Of a DNA stretch of 42,000 nucleotides, positions 8,121 through 16,879 are shown piece by piece. Location: the NCBI GenBank assembly GCA_903906635.1, contig CAIVLE010000116.1:1-42000 (forward strand). The letters run 5' to 3'. Under the pieces are notes generated by a model. It did no database searches, was not told the DNA's origin, and saw nothing but the letters and a program-made list of their open reading frames with translations. Numbering within the stretch: position 1 is the stretch's first letter; each line of letters starts with the position of its first letter. A program made the position numbers and the translations under genes. The DNA comes from an uncultured Burkholderiales bacterium (GTDB lineage Bacteria > Pseudomonadota > Gammaproteobacteria > Burkholderiales > Burkholderiaceae_C).

Positions 8121-9101
8121 ATGACACGTCGTTACTTTTTGCACACCGCACTGGCCACCGCTGCCGGCTTGAGCACCACCACGCTGTGGGCGCAAAGCGC
8201 GGGATGGCCCGATAAACCCATCAAGGTGGTGTTGTCGCAGCCGCCTGGCTCGGGCCCTGACAACGTGGCACGTTTGTTGGGCGAGCGCATTGCCAAGACC
8301 TTGGGTCAGCCGTGGGTGATCGACAACAAACCCGGTGGTCAAAACATCATCGGTGCACAAGCCGCTGCGCGTTCTCCCGCGGATGGTTACACCTTGTATT
8401 TCGCCACCACCGCGGCCTTGGTGACGAACAAGCATTTGTTCAAAACCATGCCCTATGACCCGCAAAAAGACTTTGTGCCGGTGGCCTTTGTGGCCAAGAG
8501 CCCATTTGCGGTTTTGGTGAAAGCCGAGTCGCCCATCGTGTCTATCCAAGACCTGATCGCACGAGCCAAGGCCACACCTGGCAAGCTGTCTGTGGCCAAC
8601 GAAGGCCCTCGTACTTTTGGCGGCATCATCGCGCGCTTGATCAATTCACGCACCAAGATGGAAGCCAACTTGGTCTCTTACGCCTCGGTGGGGGTGGCGG
8701 TGCAAGACGTGTTGGGAGGGCATGCCGAAGCCTTGGTGGCCGACTTGGCCTCAACCGCCGCATTGGTGCGCCAAGGTCGTTTGCGTTTGTTGGCCGTCAC
8801 GGCCGCCAAACGCGTGGTCGGTTGGGAGCAGGTGCCTGCGTTGTCTGAGTTGTTGCCCAACTTTGAAATGGTGGGCTGGTTTGCTTTGATGGCGCCCACG
8901 GGCACACCTGCTGCGGCGATTCAAAAACTCAACGTCGAAGTCAACAAGTTGCTGCTGGAGCCAGAGTTTGCCCAACGCATGCTCACCATGGGGCCCATTG
9001 CCGACTCTTTGGGCGGGCCCGAAAAGGCCGAAGCCTTCTTGAACCGCGAGCACGAGCGCTGGGCTGAAGTGGCCAAAGAAATTGGCCTCTTGCCGGAGTA
9101 A
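8121..9101 (+). CDS. Bug-family solute-binding protein with Tat-like signal
   Basis: 326 residues. The leader TRRYFLHTALATAAGLSTT carries twin arginines followed by F-L, so export may be by Tat rather than Sec; cleavage is likely near LWAQ. The mature start GWPDKPIKVVLSQPPGSGPDNVARLLGERI is the Bug signature. The ATG at 8121 has ggaga 5 bases upstream; an open extension to 7959 overlaps the hydroxylase and was discarded. It ends the plus-strand run that began at 3622, which therefore has a binding protein at each end. A Tat signal on a Bug protein suggests cytoplasmic folding before export. No TctA/B partner is present. Confidence 0.88.
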   Translation: MTRRYFLHTALATAAGLSTTTLWAQSAGWPDKPIKVVLSQPPGSGPDNVARLLGERIAKTLGQPWVIDNKPGGQNIIGAQAAARSPADGYTLYFATTAALVTNKHLFKTMPYDPQKDFVPVAFVAKSPFAVLVKAESPIVSIQDLIARAKATPGKLSVANEGPRTFGGIIARLINSRTKMEANLVSYASVGVAVQDVLGGHAEALVADLASTAALVRQGRLRLLAVTAAKRVVGWEQVPALSELLPNFEMVGWFALMAPTGTPAAAIQKLNVEVNKLLLEPEFAQRMLTMGPIADSLGGPEKAEAFLNREHERWAEVAKEIGLLPE

Positions 9102-9141
9102 TTTCGAGTCATTGCGATTCACCCCGCACACCCCAGGGGGG

Positions 9142-9654
9142 TTACTTTTTCTTGGCCATGCCCTCGGCCGAGCAGGGGTTTTCGCTGGAGCAGCGGTCGC
9201 CAATCACGCCGACGGCTTGAATTTCAATTTCAATGCCGGGGCGAGCAAAGTTGGTCACCGTGATCAGCGCACTGCCTGGGTAATTGCCGTTTTGGAAAAA
9301 GTCTTTGCGCATTTCCACAAAGCGGTCGCCATAGCGAGACTCTTTGATGAACACCGTCATGGAGACGATGTTGGCCAAGCTGCCACCGGCTTTGCGCATC
9401 ACTTGGTCGATCTGAGAGACCACCTGTTTGGTTTGTGCTTCAAAGTTATTGGAAATGTCTTTGCCATCGTTGTCGCGGGTGGCGGTTTGACCGGCCACCC
9501 AGACCGTTTTGCCGCCTTCGGTGATGACTCCCGGCGAGAAAGCACGGGACAACTGGAACGGCGTTTTCTCCATGTATTCAGCCGCATGGGCCGTGGGTAG
9601 ATACACACTTGCAAGAGTCAGCAAGGCAACAAGCGATGAAGCGAATTTTTTCAT
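9142..9654 (-). CDS. RidA (YjgF/UK114)-family protein with signal peptide
   Basis: 170 residues: a Sec signal peptide (MKKFASSLVALLTLASVYLP, cleavage after AHA) followed by a RidA domain at about 30-150. The family arginine that holds the substrate carboxylate is present in NFARPGIEIEIQAVG. RidA proteins hydrolyse reactive enamines and imines, and a subgroup contains 2-aminomuconate deaminases, but canonical members are cytoplasmic and about 130 residues. Here the domain appears to be exported, and the extra C-terminal tail has two cysteines (DRCSSENPC) that could form a disulfide. It is convergent with a Bug gene on its left; the next minus-strand gene, also a Bug gene, starts far upstream. 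Confidence 0.85.
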   Translation of the reverse strand: MKKFASSLVALLTLASVYLPTAHAAEYMEKTPFQLSRAFSPGVITEGGKTVWVAGQTATRDNDGKDISNNFEAQTKQVVSQIDQVMRKAGGSLANIVSMTVFIKESRYGDRFVEMRKDFFQNGNYPGSALITVTNFARPGIEIEIQAVGVIGDRCSSENPCSAEGMAKKK

Positions 9655-9721
9655 AGGGCTCTTTGTGTCAAAACATGGTCAAGATCAACCACGGCCCCAA
9701 TGTAATTCAGACTGGGGGTGT

Positions 9722-10717
9722 TCACTCGGCCTGAACGCCAGCGAGCCGAATGGCTTTTCGGGTTTGTTCGATGTCGCGCGCTAAGAATTCACGAAACGCC
9801 TCACCCGTGCTGCTGTGTGGCACGGCACCGTGCACGGCAAAACCGTCGCGAATTTCTTTGGTTTGCAAGACCTGTGTCAATTGACGCCGTAGCACGTCCA
9901 GCACTTCTGGGGGCAATCCTTTGGGGCCCATCCAACCAATCCAGCTCGTGAACTCAAAGCCCGCCAAAATCTCGCCCAGCGAGGGCACAGGCCCCAAGGG
10001 GTGTGTGCCCTTGGGCATGCTGTGGCCTAGGATTTTCAAGCGCCCACCTTTGACCAAGGCCATGGCCACTGGGGCGGGTGTGAGGGTCCAGTCGGTTTCG
10101 CCACTCACCACCGACCCCACCGATTGGCTGCCCCCCTTGTAGGGCACATGCAGGGCTTCAAACCCAGCGGCTGCGCTCAAGGCCACACCTGCCAAGTGGC
10201 TCACCGAGCCAGGGCCTGCTGAGGCCATGTTGAATTTGCCGCCTTGGGCTTTGCCGTAAGCCACAAACTCCGATAACTTATTCACAGGCAAGGTGGTGCG
10301 ACACACCAGCACATTGGGCAACAAAGCCACCAATGAGATCAACTCAAAGTCTTTGAGGGGGTCGTAGGTGATGGCTTTTTGCAGCAAAGGGGCCACGGTC
10401 ACTGAGCTGCTGGATGCTGCGATGACGGTGTAGCCATCGCTTGGGGCCCATTTGCCCGCGTCAATGCCCACGGCGCCTGCCGCACCGGCTTTGTTGTCCA
10501 CCACCAAGGTTTGACCCAGCAGGGGCGTGAGCTGTTGGCCCAACAATCGGCTGATGGTGTCGACCGAACTGCCTGGTGCATTGGGCACGATCAATCTCAC
10601 CGGTCGCATGGGATAGCGTAGGCTTTGAGCCCACGCTAAGCGGTTTGCCATCAAACCGGTGCCATAAAGAAAGGCCCCAGAGATCAGTTGCCGGCGCGAC
10701 GCTCGTGAAGTGGACAT
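9722..10717 (-). CDS. Bug-family solute-binding protein with twin-arginine leader
   Basis: 331 residues. The leader SRASRRQLISGAFLYGTGLM has RR followed by a short hydrophobic run, Tat-like, with cleavage near LAWAQ; then RYPMRPVRLIVPNAPGSSVDTISRLLG, the Bug signature. The start at 10717 has aggaa 5 bases upstream, better than the open extension to 10747. It ends 67 bases before ridA on the same strand and begins 43 bases after an alpha/beta hydrolase gene, so hydrolase, Bug and RidA may share a transcript. Confidence 0.88.
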   Translation of the reverse strand: MSTSRASRRQLISGAFLYGTGLMANRLAWAQSLRYPMRPVRLIVPNAPGSSVDTISRLLGQQLTPLLGQTLVVDNKAGAAGAVGIDAGKWAPSDGYTVIAASSSSVTVAPLLQKAITYDPLKDFELISLVALLPNVLVCRTTLPVNKLSEFVAYGKAQGGKFNMASAGPGSVSHLAGVALSAAAGFEALHVPYKGGSQSVGSVVSGETDWTLTPAPVAMALVKGGRLKILGHSMPKGTHPLGPVPSLGEILAGFEFTSWIGWMGPKGLPPEVLDVLRRQLTQVLQTKEIRDGFAVHGAVPHSSTGEAFREFLARDIEQTRKAIRLAGVQAE

Positions 10718-10760
10718 GGGTAGTTCCTGTGTGAGTTGCAATGTCAAGAGCGCCTGAGAC

Positions 10761-11639
10761 TCAGCGCTGCATCAGATCGACCAATGCTTGTGCCATCACG
10801 CCATCAGGCTGAGAAAAGGTTTCTAGCATTTCAAAATGGTTCAAAGCTTCGCCCCAGTAAAACCTCAAATCGGCTTTGTGATCCGACAAGCCTTGCGCGA
10901 ACTCCTTGGCTTGGCGCTTGAACTCGGGCGACTCCAATTCCCCACACGCCAGCGACACAGGCATGGTGAAGTTGTGCAAGCGCCGCATGGGGCTGAGGTC
11001 TTGCAAGGTCTTGGGGGTGAAATCCACATAGTTGCTGCGCGAGGACAGGCTCACGGGTTCGAGCTCGTACATGCCACTGCAGCACACCAGGGCATGCACG
11101 GGCGATTGAGTGAACCCTTTTTGCAGCCAGTTGTAAGACGCCAAGCAGGCCGCCAGGTGCGCCCCTGAAGAATGCCCCACCACATAAATGCGTTGTGGGT
11201 CAGCCCCCATATCAGCCGCTTTGCGCGCTGTAAAGGCCAGGGCGTTTTGGAGTTGCTCGGCCATGGTCAGCAAGCTGCCGTTGACATCGGTGACCGCTGA
11301 AAAGTCAGGCACCACCAAGTGCGCGCCTGCCAAATTCAGCCAGCCTGCGGCCATGGCGTAGTCTTTGGCGTGGCCACGGCGCCAGGCGCCACCGTGCACG
11401 AAAAAAACCAGCGGCGCATTCGCTGATTGGCTGGGGTACCAATCCAGTGCCTCGATCTCGGTTTGTCCATAAGGCAAACGCTGAACCACCGTACCGAGCT
11501 GTTTTGCAGTGGCACGTCCTTTGGCGCTGAGGGTCTCGCAGCGTGCGATCACCAGGTCCATGTTGGGCGCGTGTTGAGTTTGGTCGTAGGCCCAGTCCAG
11601 TTGTGATTGCGTGAGGTCTCGCCAGACGTTTGAGTTCAT
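10761..11639 (-). CDS. Alpha/beta hydrolase, kynurenine formamidase/esterase-like
   Basis: 292 residues. It has the oxyanion motif FFVHGGAWRRGH (H82-G-G-A-W86) and nucleophile elbow GHSSG with Ser157, as in the BD-FAE and arylformamidase branch of the hormone-sensitive-lipase-like hydrolases. The catalytic His is probably in ALNHFEML near residue 265. No signal peptide. Its ATG overlaps the stop of the upstream Bug gene (ATGA), so the two are translationally coupled and probably act on the same compound. With ACMSD-like and RidA genes in the neighbourhood, a formamide or amide substrate is possible, but ordinary ester hydrolysis cannot be excluded. Confidence 0.82.
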   Translation of the reverse strand: MNSNVWRDLTQSQLDWAYDQTQHAPNMDLVIARCETLSAKGRATAKQLGTVVQRLPYGQTEIEALDWYPSQSANAPLVFFVHGGAWRRGHAKDYAMAAGWLNLAGAHLVVPDFSAVTDVNGSLLTMAEQLQNALAFTARKAADMGADPQRIYVVGHSSGAHLAACLASYNWLQKGFTQSPVHALVCCSGMYELEPVSLSSRSNYVDFTPKTLQDLSPMRRLHNFTMPVSLACGELESPEFKRQAKEFAQGLSDHKADLRFYWGEALNHFEMLETFSQPDGVMAQALVDLMQR

Positions 11640-12601
11640 TCGATCACTGTGCCTGAGGCTTTGATGGTGGTTCTGCGCGAGGCGCTCTCGTTGCGAATGT
11701 GGCGGCGAAATTCTTCTGGCCCTGCACCTACAAAATCATACGACTTGCCTTCAATCTCTTTGCTGCGAAAGTCGGCTTCACTGATCACGGACAAGATGTC
11801 ACGGTGCATGCGACTCACCAAGGCGGGCGCAAAGCTGGCCGGAGCAAACACGCCCACCCAGACATTGGCATCCACCTCCGCAAAACCCAGCTCGGTCATG
11901 GTGGGCACATCGGGGTAGGCCGGTGCACGGGTTTTGCCGCCGTAGGCCAAGGCCTTGATGCGCTTGCTGGCAATGTGCGGCCTGGCCGAGACAATGCCCG
12001 ACCAGGTCAAGGGCACCTCCCCACTGACCACTGCCGTGACCGCTTGCGGGATACCACGGTAAGGGATGTGAACGATGAAGACCCCCGCTTTTTGCTTGAG
12101 CATCTCGGTGGCCAATTGCGGTTGACTGCCGGGGCCATAGGACGCATAGGACAAAGATCCGGGTTGGGTCTTGGCCAGGGCCAGCAATTCTTTGAGGTTG
12201 TTGGCGGGCAAGTTGGCGTTGGCCACCAGCATTTGGCTAAAGGAGACCAGTTGCGTCACCGGCGCGAAGTCTTTGTCGGCGTCATAGGGCAGCTTGGTGT
12301 AGAGATGCGGGTTGATGGTGAAGGTGGCGTCGGTGGTGAACAACAAGGTGTGGTGGTCTGTGGCGCGTGCTGCCGCTTCGGTGCCCAACAAGGTGTTGGC
12401 ACCCGGGCGGTTGTCAATGGTGATGGGCTGTTGCCATTTGTCTTGCAAGCGCTGCGCCAAAGCGCGCGCCATCACGTCAACGCCGCCCCCAGCGGGGTAG
12501 GGCACGATCAATTTGACAGGGCGTGTGGGCCACTCTTGCGCCAGCGCAGCGCCTGCTAACAGACACAAGGCAGTCATGCCTAGGGCGATCCAATGTTTCA
12601 T
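11636..12601 (-). CDS. Bug-family solute-binding protein
   Basis: 321 residues. Sec leader MKHWIALGMTALCLLAGAAL with cleavage after AQ, then EWPTRPVKLIVPYPAGGGVDVMARALAQRL, a textbook Bug opening. The frame runs upstream to 12661, but the signal peptide fixes the start at 12601. It shares a 4-base ATGA overlap with the downstream alpha/beta hydrolase, a tight pairing of binding protein and hydrolase. It is divergent from another alpha/beta hydrolase at 12676, with only 74 bases between, so both promoters lie in that gap. Confidence 0.9.
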   Translation of the reverse strand: MKHWIALGMTALCLLAGAALAQEWPTRPVKLIVPYPAGGGVDVMARALAQRLQDKWQQPITIDNRPGANTLLGTEAAARATDHHTLLFTTDATFTINPHLYTKLPYDADKDFAPVTQLVSFSQMLVANANLPANNLKELLALAKTQPGSLSYASYGPGSQPQLATEMLKQKAGVFIVHIPYRGIPQAVTAVVSGEVPLTWSGIVSARPHIASKRIKALAYGGKTRAPAYPDVPTMTELGFAEVDANVWVGVFAPASFAPALVSRMHRDILSVISEADFRSKEIEGKSYDFVGAGPEEFRRHIRNESASRRTTIKASGTVIE

Positions 12602-12675
12602 TGTTTGAGTCCAAAAGACTGGGGTTAGGATGCACCGCTTGGCCTCACCTTTGCCCACCAAATACTGCGTCGATC

Positions 12676-13539
12676 ATGACACACCCTTTGAGCATTCCTC
12701 CTCTGCCGGACTTACGGTTTGCACGTATCCCATTGGCTGCGCAAAAACGCTACTTGGGCGACCGCTTCAGCTACATCGAAGCGGGTCCTGTTGATGCGCC
12801 CTGTGTGTTGTTTTTACATGGCATCGGCAGCAATGCGACCTACTTTCGGTACCAATTTAGCGCACTGAGCCAACACTTTCGTGTTGTAGCTTGGAATGCA
12901 CCAGGCTATTGGATGAGCGACAACCTCGCCACCGAGCACCCCAGCGACGCCGACTACGCGCAAGCCTTGAGCGACTTCACGCAAGCGTTAGGCATCGAGG
13001 ATTTTGTGTTGTCTGGCAACTCTTTCGGCTCGGTGGTCGCACAAGCCTTTGCCATTCGCCAGCCGCATCGCGTGCGTCGTTTGATCTTGACCGGCACGGG
13101 CGTTGGGCAAAAAGAAGTCACTCAAGAGCGGCGCGACAAGTTTCAAGCCCGCGCTCAACGCATCCGCTTGGGCAGTTACCAGTATGGCGACGCAGGCGTG
13201 GACAACTTGGTGGGCCCCCATGCGTCGGCGCAATTGCGTGCCCTGTTGGTGGAAGTCTCTCGGGGCACGCAAGCCGCCGGCTTGTTGCGGGCCGTCTCGT
13301 TCAGATTGAGCGACTTTTACACACCAGACTTGGCCTGCGCTTTGACCATGCCGGTGCTGATGGTGCAAGGCAGCGAGGACCACATGAACCCCCGACAAGA
13401 AAATGCCGACCTGCTCTTGCCCCACTTGCCCGATGGGCGTTTGGTCGAGCTCACTGGCATTGGGCACTTGCCTGAGATGGAGGATCCGAGCGCGTTCAAC
13501 CAGTTGCTGCTGGACTTTGTCGGCTCAGTTCACGAGTGA
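12676..13539 (+). CDS. Alpha/beta hydrolase (meta-cleavage-product hydrolase-like)
   Basis: 287 residues, no signal peptide. It has the oxyanion region LFLHGIGSNATYFRYQ (HGIG 48-51), nucleophile elbow SGNSFGSVVAQ (Ser116 in G-N-S-F-G), an acid in QGSEDHMNP and a catalytic His in GIGHLPEME. This is the single-domain fold of C-C bond hydrolases (BphD/MhpC) and related lactonases and esterases. It stands alone on the plus strand, divergent from the Bug gene at 12601 and convergent with a GST gene. Frames open upstream to 12523 overlap the Bug gene and were discarded. A role after extradiol ring cleavage is plausible from the setting only. Confidence 0.82.
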   Translation: MTHPLSIPPLPDLRFARIPLAAQKRYLGDRFSYIEAGPVDAPCVLFLHGIGSNATYFRYQFSALSQHFRVVAWNAPGYWMSDNLATEHPSDADYAQALSDFTQALGIEDFVLSGNSFGSVVAQAFAIRQPHRVRRLILTGTGVGQKEVTQERRDKFQARAQRIRLGSYQYGDAGVDNLVGPHASAQLRALLVEVSRGTQAAGLLRAVSFRLSDFYTPDLACALTMPVLMVQGSEDHMNPRQENADLLLPHLPDGRLVELTGIGHLPEMEDPSAFNQLLLDFVGSVHE

Positions 13540-13590
13540 GGCCGCCAACCAGGCAACCGCCAGGACCCCATGGTGTCGCGATCCAAAGCC

Positions 13591-14283
13591 TTAGCTTTTG
13601 AGCCGTTCGTTTTGCGGGAACAAGAAACGCCGTGCCTCGTCGTCCAACTCCGCCTTGAAGGTGTTGCGAGTCTTGAGTGCCTCGGCGCGTTGTGCCGCAG
13701 GACGGGCATTGATCTCGTCGAGCAGTCGCTTGACGTGGGGGTAGGTGGTCCAGGCATCGTCTTGGCCCAGCACATAAGGCACCATGCGTGCCCAGCCCCA
13801 AAACGCCATGTCGACGATGGAGTAGTGCTCGCCCACCATGAAGTGGTGGGTGCTCAAGTGCTCGTTGATGACAGCCCAGTGGCGGTGGGCTTCAAAGTCG
13901 TAGCGGTTCAAGGCGTACGCTTTGGGTTCAGGTGCCGCGTGGCGAAAGTGCACCGACTGGCCTGAGAAAGGCCCAATGCCTGAGGCGATGAACATCAACC
14001 AAGACAACATTTGGCCGCGCTCAGCGCTGTCGGCTTGCAGGGGCACAAACTTCTTTTCGCGCTCTGCCAAGAACAACAAGATGGCATTGCTGTCAAACAC
14101 CGTCACATCGCCGTCCACGATGGCGGGTACCTTGCTGTTGGGGTTGACCTGCTTGAAGGCTGGGTCAAACTGCTGGCCCTTGCGGGTGTCCACAGGGATG
14201 GGCTCGTAGGGCAAGCCCAGCTCTTCAAGCAGCAGCGCAATCTTCATCGGGTTGGGCGCGGCGTTGTAATAAAACTTCAACAT
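13591..14283 (-). CDS. Glutathione S-transferase family protein
   Basis: 230 residues. The N-terminal thioredoxin-like domain begins MLKFYYNAAPNPMKIALLLEEL and contains the glutathione-binding NPNSKVPAI and VFDSNAILLFLAE (the SNAI stretch matches the family SxAI). The helical C-terminal domain carries the YSIVDMAFWGWARM signature of the N-capping box and hydrophobic staple. The closest pattern is the Nu/YfcG-like group (long Pro-Ile-Pro-Val-Asp region), active as disulfide-bond oxidoreductases or transferases. An excellent ribosome-binding site aaggag lies before the ATG. It is divergent from the ABC binding-protein gene. Confidence 0.87.
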   Translation of the reverse strand: MLKFYYNAAPNPMKIALLLEELGLPYEPIPVDTRKGQQFDPAFKQVNPNSKVPAIVDGDVTVFDSNAILLFLAEREKKFVPLQADSAERGQMLSWLMFIASGIGPFSGQSVHFRHAAPEPKAYALNRYDFEAHRHWAVINEHLSTHHFMVGEHYSIVDMAFWGWARMVPYVLGQDDAWTTYPHVKRLLDEINARPAAQRAEALKTRNTFKAELDDEARRFLFPQNERLKS

Positions 14284-14391
14284 GGTCTGTCTCCTTGGGG
14301 GATGTGGGTCGGTGGGTGAGGATGTGTCATTCTATGGACAGGCGCCCCCTTCATTTGATGCTGTAATTCAGCCATTAATCACCCTGGAGAC

Positions 14392-15561
14392 ATGATGAAA
14401 AAAAGACAATGGATTGCGCTGATCGCTGCCAGTTTGTTGGGCCTGTGCAGCGCACATGCCCAAGAAGACACCTTCAAAGTAGGGTTGTTGTTGCCCATGA
14501 CCGGGCCTTTTGCCTCCACGGGCAAACAAATGGAAGCCGGAGCTCGTTTGTATCTGCAACAAAACGGCAGCACTGTGGCGGGCAAAAAGATTGAACTCAT
14601 CCTCAAGGACGACACCAGCACGCCCGATGTGACCAAGCGTTTGGCGCAAGAGATGGTGGTCAACCAAAAGGTCAATGTCTTGGCGGGTTTTGGCTTGACG
14701 CCGCTCGCGTTTGCCACGGCACCTGTGGCCACCCAGTCCAAAACACCGATGGTGGTCATGGCTGCGGCCACATCCAGCATCACCCAGGCTTCGCCTTACA
14801 TCGTGCGCTCGAGTTTCACGGTGCCGCAGGTGGTGACCGCTTTGGCCGATTGGGCCTACAAAAATAACATCAAAAAAGTGGTCAGCTTGGTCACCGACTA
14901 CGGCCCAGGCGTGGATTCTGAAAAGTTTTTCAAAGACACCTTCATTGCCAACGGCGGCGTGGTGGTCGAGACCTTGCGCGTGCCCTTGCGCAACCCTGAC
15001 TTTGCCCCGTTCTTGCAAAAAGTACGTGACGCCAAACCTGATGCCTTGTTTGCCTTTGTGCCCGCGGGCGTGGGCACCGCCTTGATGAAGCAATTCACCG
15101 AGCGCGGCCTGGACAAAGCCGGTATCAAGGTGATTGCCGAAGGCAGCGTGACCGATGACGACATCTTGAACGACATGGGCGAGGTCGCGCTCGGCTTGGT
15201 CACCGCACACCACTACTCGGCAGCGCACAACTCGCCTCAAAACAAAAAGTTTGTCGAGGCTTTCGCCAAAGCGAACAACGGTATGCGCCCCAACTTCATG
15301 GCCGTGGGTGCCTACGATGGTATGCGCGTGATTGTGGAAGCCCTCAAAGCCACCCAAGGCAAGGGCGATGGCGACGCTTTGCTGGCCGCCATGAAGGGCC
15401 AAATTTTTGAGAGCCCACGCGGCTCGATGTACATCGACGCGCAAACCCGCGATGTGGTGCACAACATCTACATCCGCAAAGTCGAGCGCAAAAACGGTCA
15501 GCTCTACAACAGCGAGATCGAAACCATCAAAGACGTGAAAGACCCCGGCAAGACACGTTGA
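14392..15561 (+). CDS. ABC-transporter substrate-binding protein, Leu/Ile/Val-type (aromatic acid candidate)
   Basis: 389 residues. Signal peptide KKRQWIALIAASLLGLCSAH with cleavage after AQ, then the type I periplasmic binding fold opening FKVGLLLPMTGPFASTGKQMEAGARLYL. This LivK-like family binds branched amino acids, but many betaproteobacterial members bind aromatic acids. Two adjacent ATGs exist (14392 and 14395); the ggaga at 14386-14390 is better spaced for the second. No permease or ATPase genes follow; an MFS carrier starts 16 bases after the stop instead, which is an odd pairing. With the downstream hydroxylase it suggests uptake of an aromatic substrate. Confidence 0.88.
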   Translation: MMKKRQWIALIAASLLGLCSAHAQEDTFKVGLLLPMTGPFASTGKQMEAGARLYLQQNGSTVAGKKIELILKDDTSTPDVTKRLAQEMVVNQKVNVLAGFGLTPLAFATAPVATQSKTPMVVMAAATSSITQASPYIVRSSFTVPQVVTALADWAYKNNIKKVVSLVTDYGPGVDSEKFFKDTFIANGGVVVETLRVPLRNPDFAPFLQKVRDAKPDALFAFVPAGVGTALMKQFTERGLDKAGIKVIAEGSVTDDDILNDMGEVALGLVTAHHYSAAHNSPQNKKFVEAFAKANNGMRPNFMAVGAYDGMRVIVEALKATQGKGDGDALLAAMKGQIFESPRGSMYIDAQTRDVVHNIYIRKVERKNGQLYNSEIETIKDVKDPGKTR

Positions 15562-15577
15562 GCCCGCAGGTCTCGCC

Positions 15578-16879
15578 ATGCCTCGCACACCGGCTTCTGC
15601 CGATCTGATTGACTCGCGCTACGCCGCTTGGCGCTTGTTCACTACGCTGTTGTTGGTCACCTTGGGCAACAGCAGCATGTATGTGGTGGCGGTGGTGTTG
15701 CCTACGGTGCAAACCGAGTTCGGGGTCAACCGCGCCGACGCCTCCTTGCCCTACACCTTGATGATGGTGTGTCTGGGTTTGGGCGGACTGTGGACGGGCA
15801 AGTTGGCCGACCGCTTCGGCATCACGCCGGTCTTGCAAATGGGCTCGCTGGCGGTATGCGCGGGCTTTGTGTCAGCCGGCCTGTCTGGCAGCATTTGGAC
15901 TTTTGGTTTGGCCCATGGTTTGTTGCTGGGCCTCTTGGGTGGGGCATCCACCTTTGCGCCGCTCATGGCTGACACTTCTTTGTGGTGGAACAAGCGCCGC
16001 GGTATGGCGGTAGCGGTTTGCGCCAGCGGCAACTATGTGGCGGGTACTTTTTGGCCCCCTGTGGCGCAGTGGGGGATCGAAGTCCTGGGCTGGCGCCACA
16101 CCTACATCGGGATGGGTGTTTTTTGTGGTGTGGGCATGGCCTTGTTGTCTTTGCGCATGCGCCAGCGGCCGCCTTTGGTGACCCTGTCCTCGAGCCATCC
16201 CCGTCCAATCAATCCCACCAACCCCAATGCTGCGAGCCTGAACACCAGTCAGCGGGCGTTTGGGCTGAGCCTTGGGCAAGCGCAGTTGTTGCTGTGTGTC
16301 TCTGGCTTTGCTTGCTGCGTGGCCATGTCCATGCCCCAGGTCCACATCGTGGCCTATTGCTCTGACCTGGGCTTTGGTGCCGCACGTGGGGCTGAAATGT
16401 TGTCACTCATGCTCGCCTGTGGCATCGTCAGCCGCTTGGTCTCAGGGTGGATCTGCGACCACATCGGGGGAATTCGCACCCTCTTGTTGGGCTCCGCTTT
16501 GCAAGGCGTGGCCTTGTTGTTGTTTTTGCCATTTGATGGCTTGGTGCCGCTGTACCTGATCTCGGCCATGTTTGGCTTGTTCCAGGGTGGCATCGTGCCG
16601 TCTTACGCCATCATCGTGCGCGAACACTTCCCGCCTGAGCAAGCGGGCGCGCGCGTGGGCGCTGTCATCATGGCGACCTTGGTGGGCATGGCGGGCGGTG
16701 GGTGGATGTCGGGCAAGGTGTTTGACCTCACCGGCTCCTACCAAGCTGCCTTTCTCAACGGCATCGGTTGGAATTTGTTGACTGTCTCGATCGCTTCTTG
16801 GCTGTATTGGCGAGTCAGTCGCACCACCTCGCAGCACGTCGGTGAGAGCTCGCCGAATTCACAAAGACCTCAGGCATGA
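15578..16879 (+). CDS. MFS transporter
   Basis: 433 residues, strongly hydrophobic with about 12 membrane segments. The loop 2-3 motif of the major facilitator superfamily is visible as GKLADRFGITP, followed by the usual small-residue helices (GLLLGLLGGASTF). The central loop at about 205-225 is Pro/Ser/Asn rich. This resembles monocarboxylate or aromatic-acid exchange carriers of the oxalate/formate-antiporter-like group, such as those importing or exporting pathway acids. Its stop overlaps the ATG of the next gene (ATGA at 16876), so it is coupled to a flavin monooxygenase whose substrate or product it probably carries. Confidence 0.87.
   Translation: MPRTPASADLIDSRYAAWRLFTTLLLVTLGNSSMYVVAVVLPTVQTEFGVNRADASLPYTLMMVCLGLGGLWTGKLADRFGITPVLQMGSLAVCAGFVSAGLSGSIWTFGLAHGLLLGLLGGASTFAPLMADTSLWWNKRRGMAVAVCASGNYVAGTFWPPVAQWGIEVLGWRHTYIGMGVFCGVGMALLSLRMRQRPPLVTLSSSHPRPINPTNPNAASLNTSQRAFGLSLGQAQLLLCVSGFACCVAMSMPQVHIVAYCSDLGFGAARGAEMLSLMLACGIVSRLVSGWICDHIGGIRTLLLGSALQGVALLLFLPFDGLVPLYLISAMFGLFQGGIVPSYAIIVREHFPPEQAGARVGAVIMATLVGMAGGGWMSGKVFDLTGSYQAAFLNGIGWNLLTVSIASWLYWRVSRTTSQHVGESSPNSQRPQA

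Noticed and set aside
7069-8151. A 360-codon minus-strand open frame opposite the flavin hydroxylase
   Set aside because: Pure shadow of a gene with intact FAD motifs on the plus strand.
14368-15588. A 406-codon open frame antisense to the ABC binding-protein gene
   Set aside because: It mirrors the whole binding-protein gene, has His/Gly/Val-rich composition typical of the antisense of such codon use, and contains no recognisable domain.
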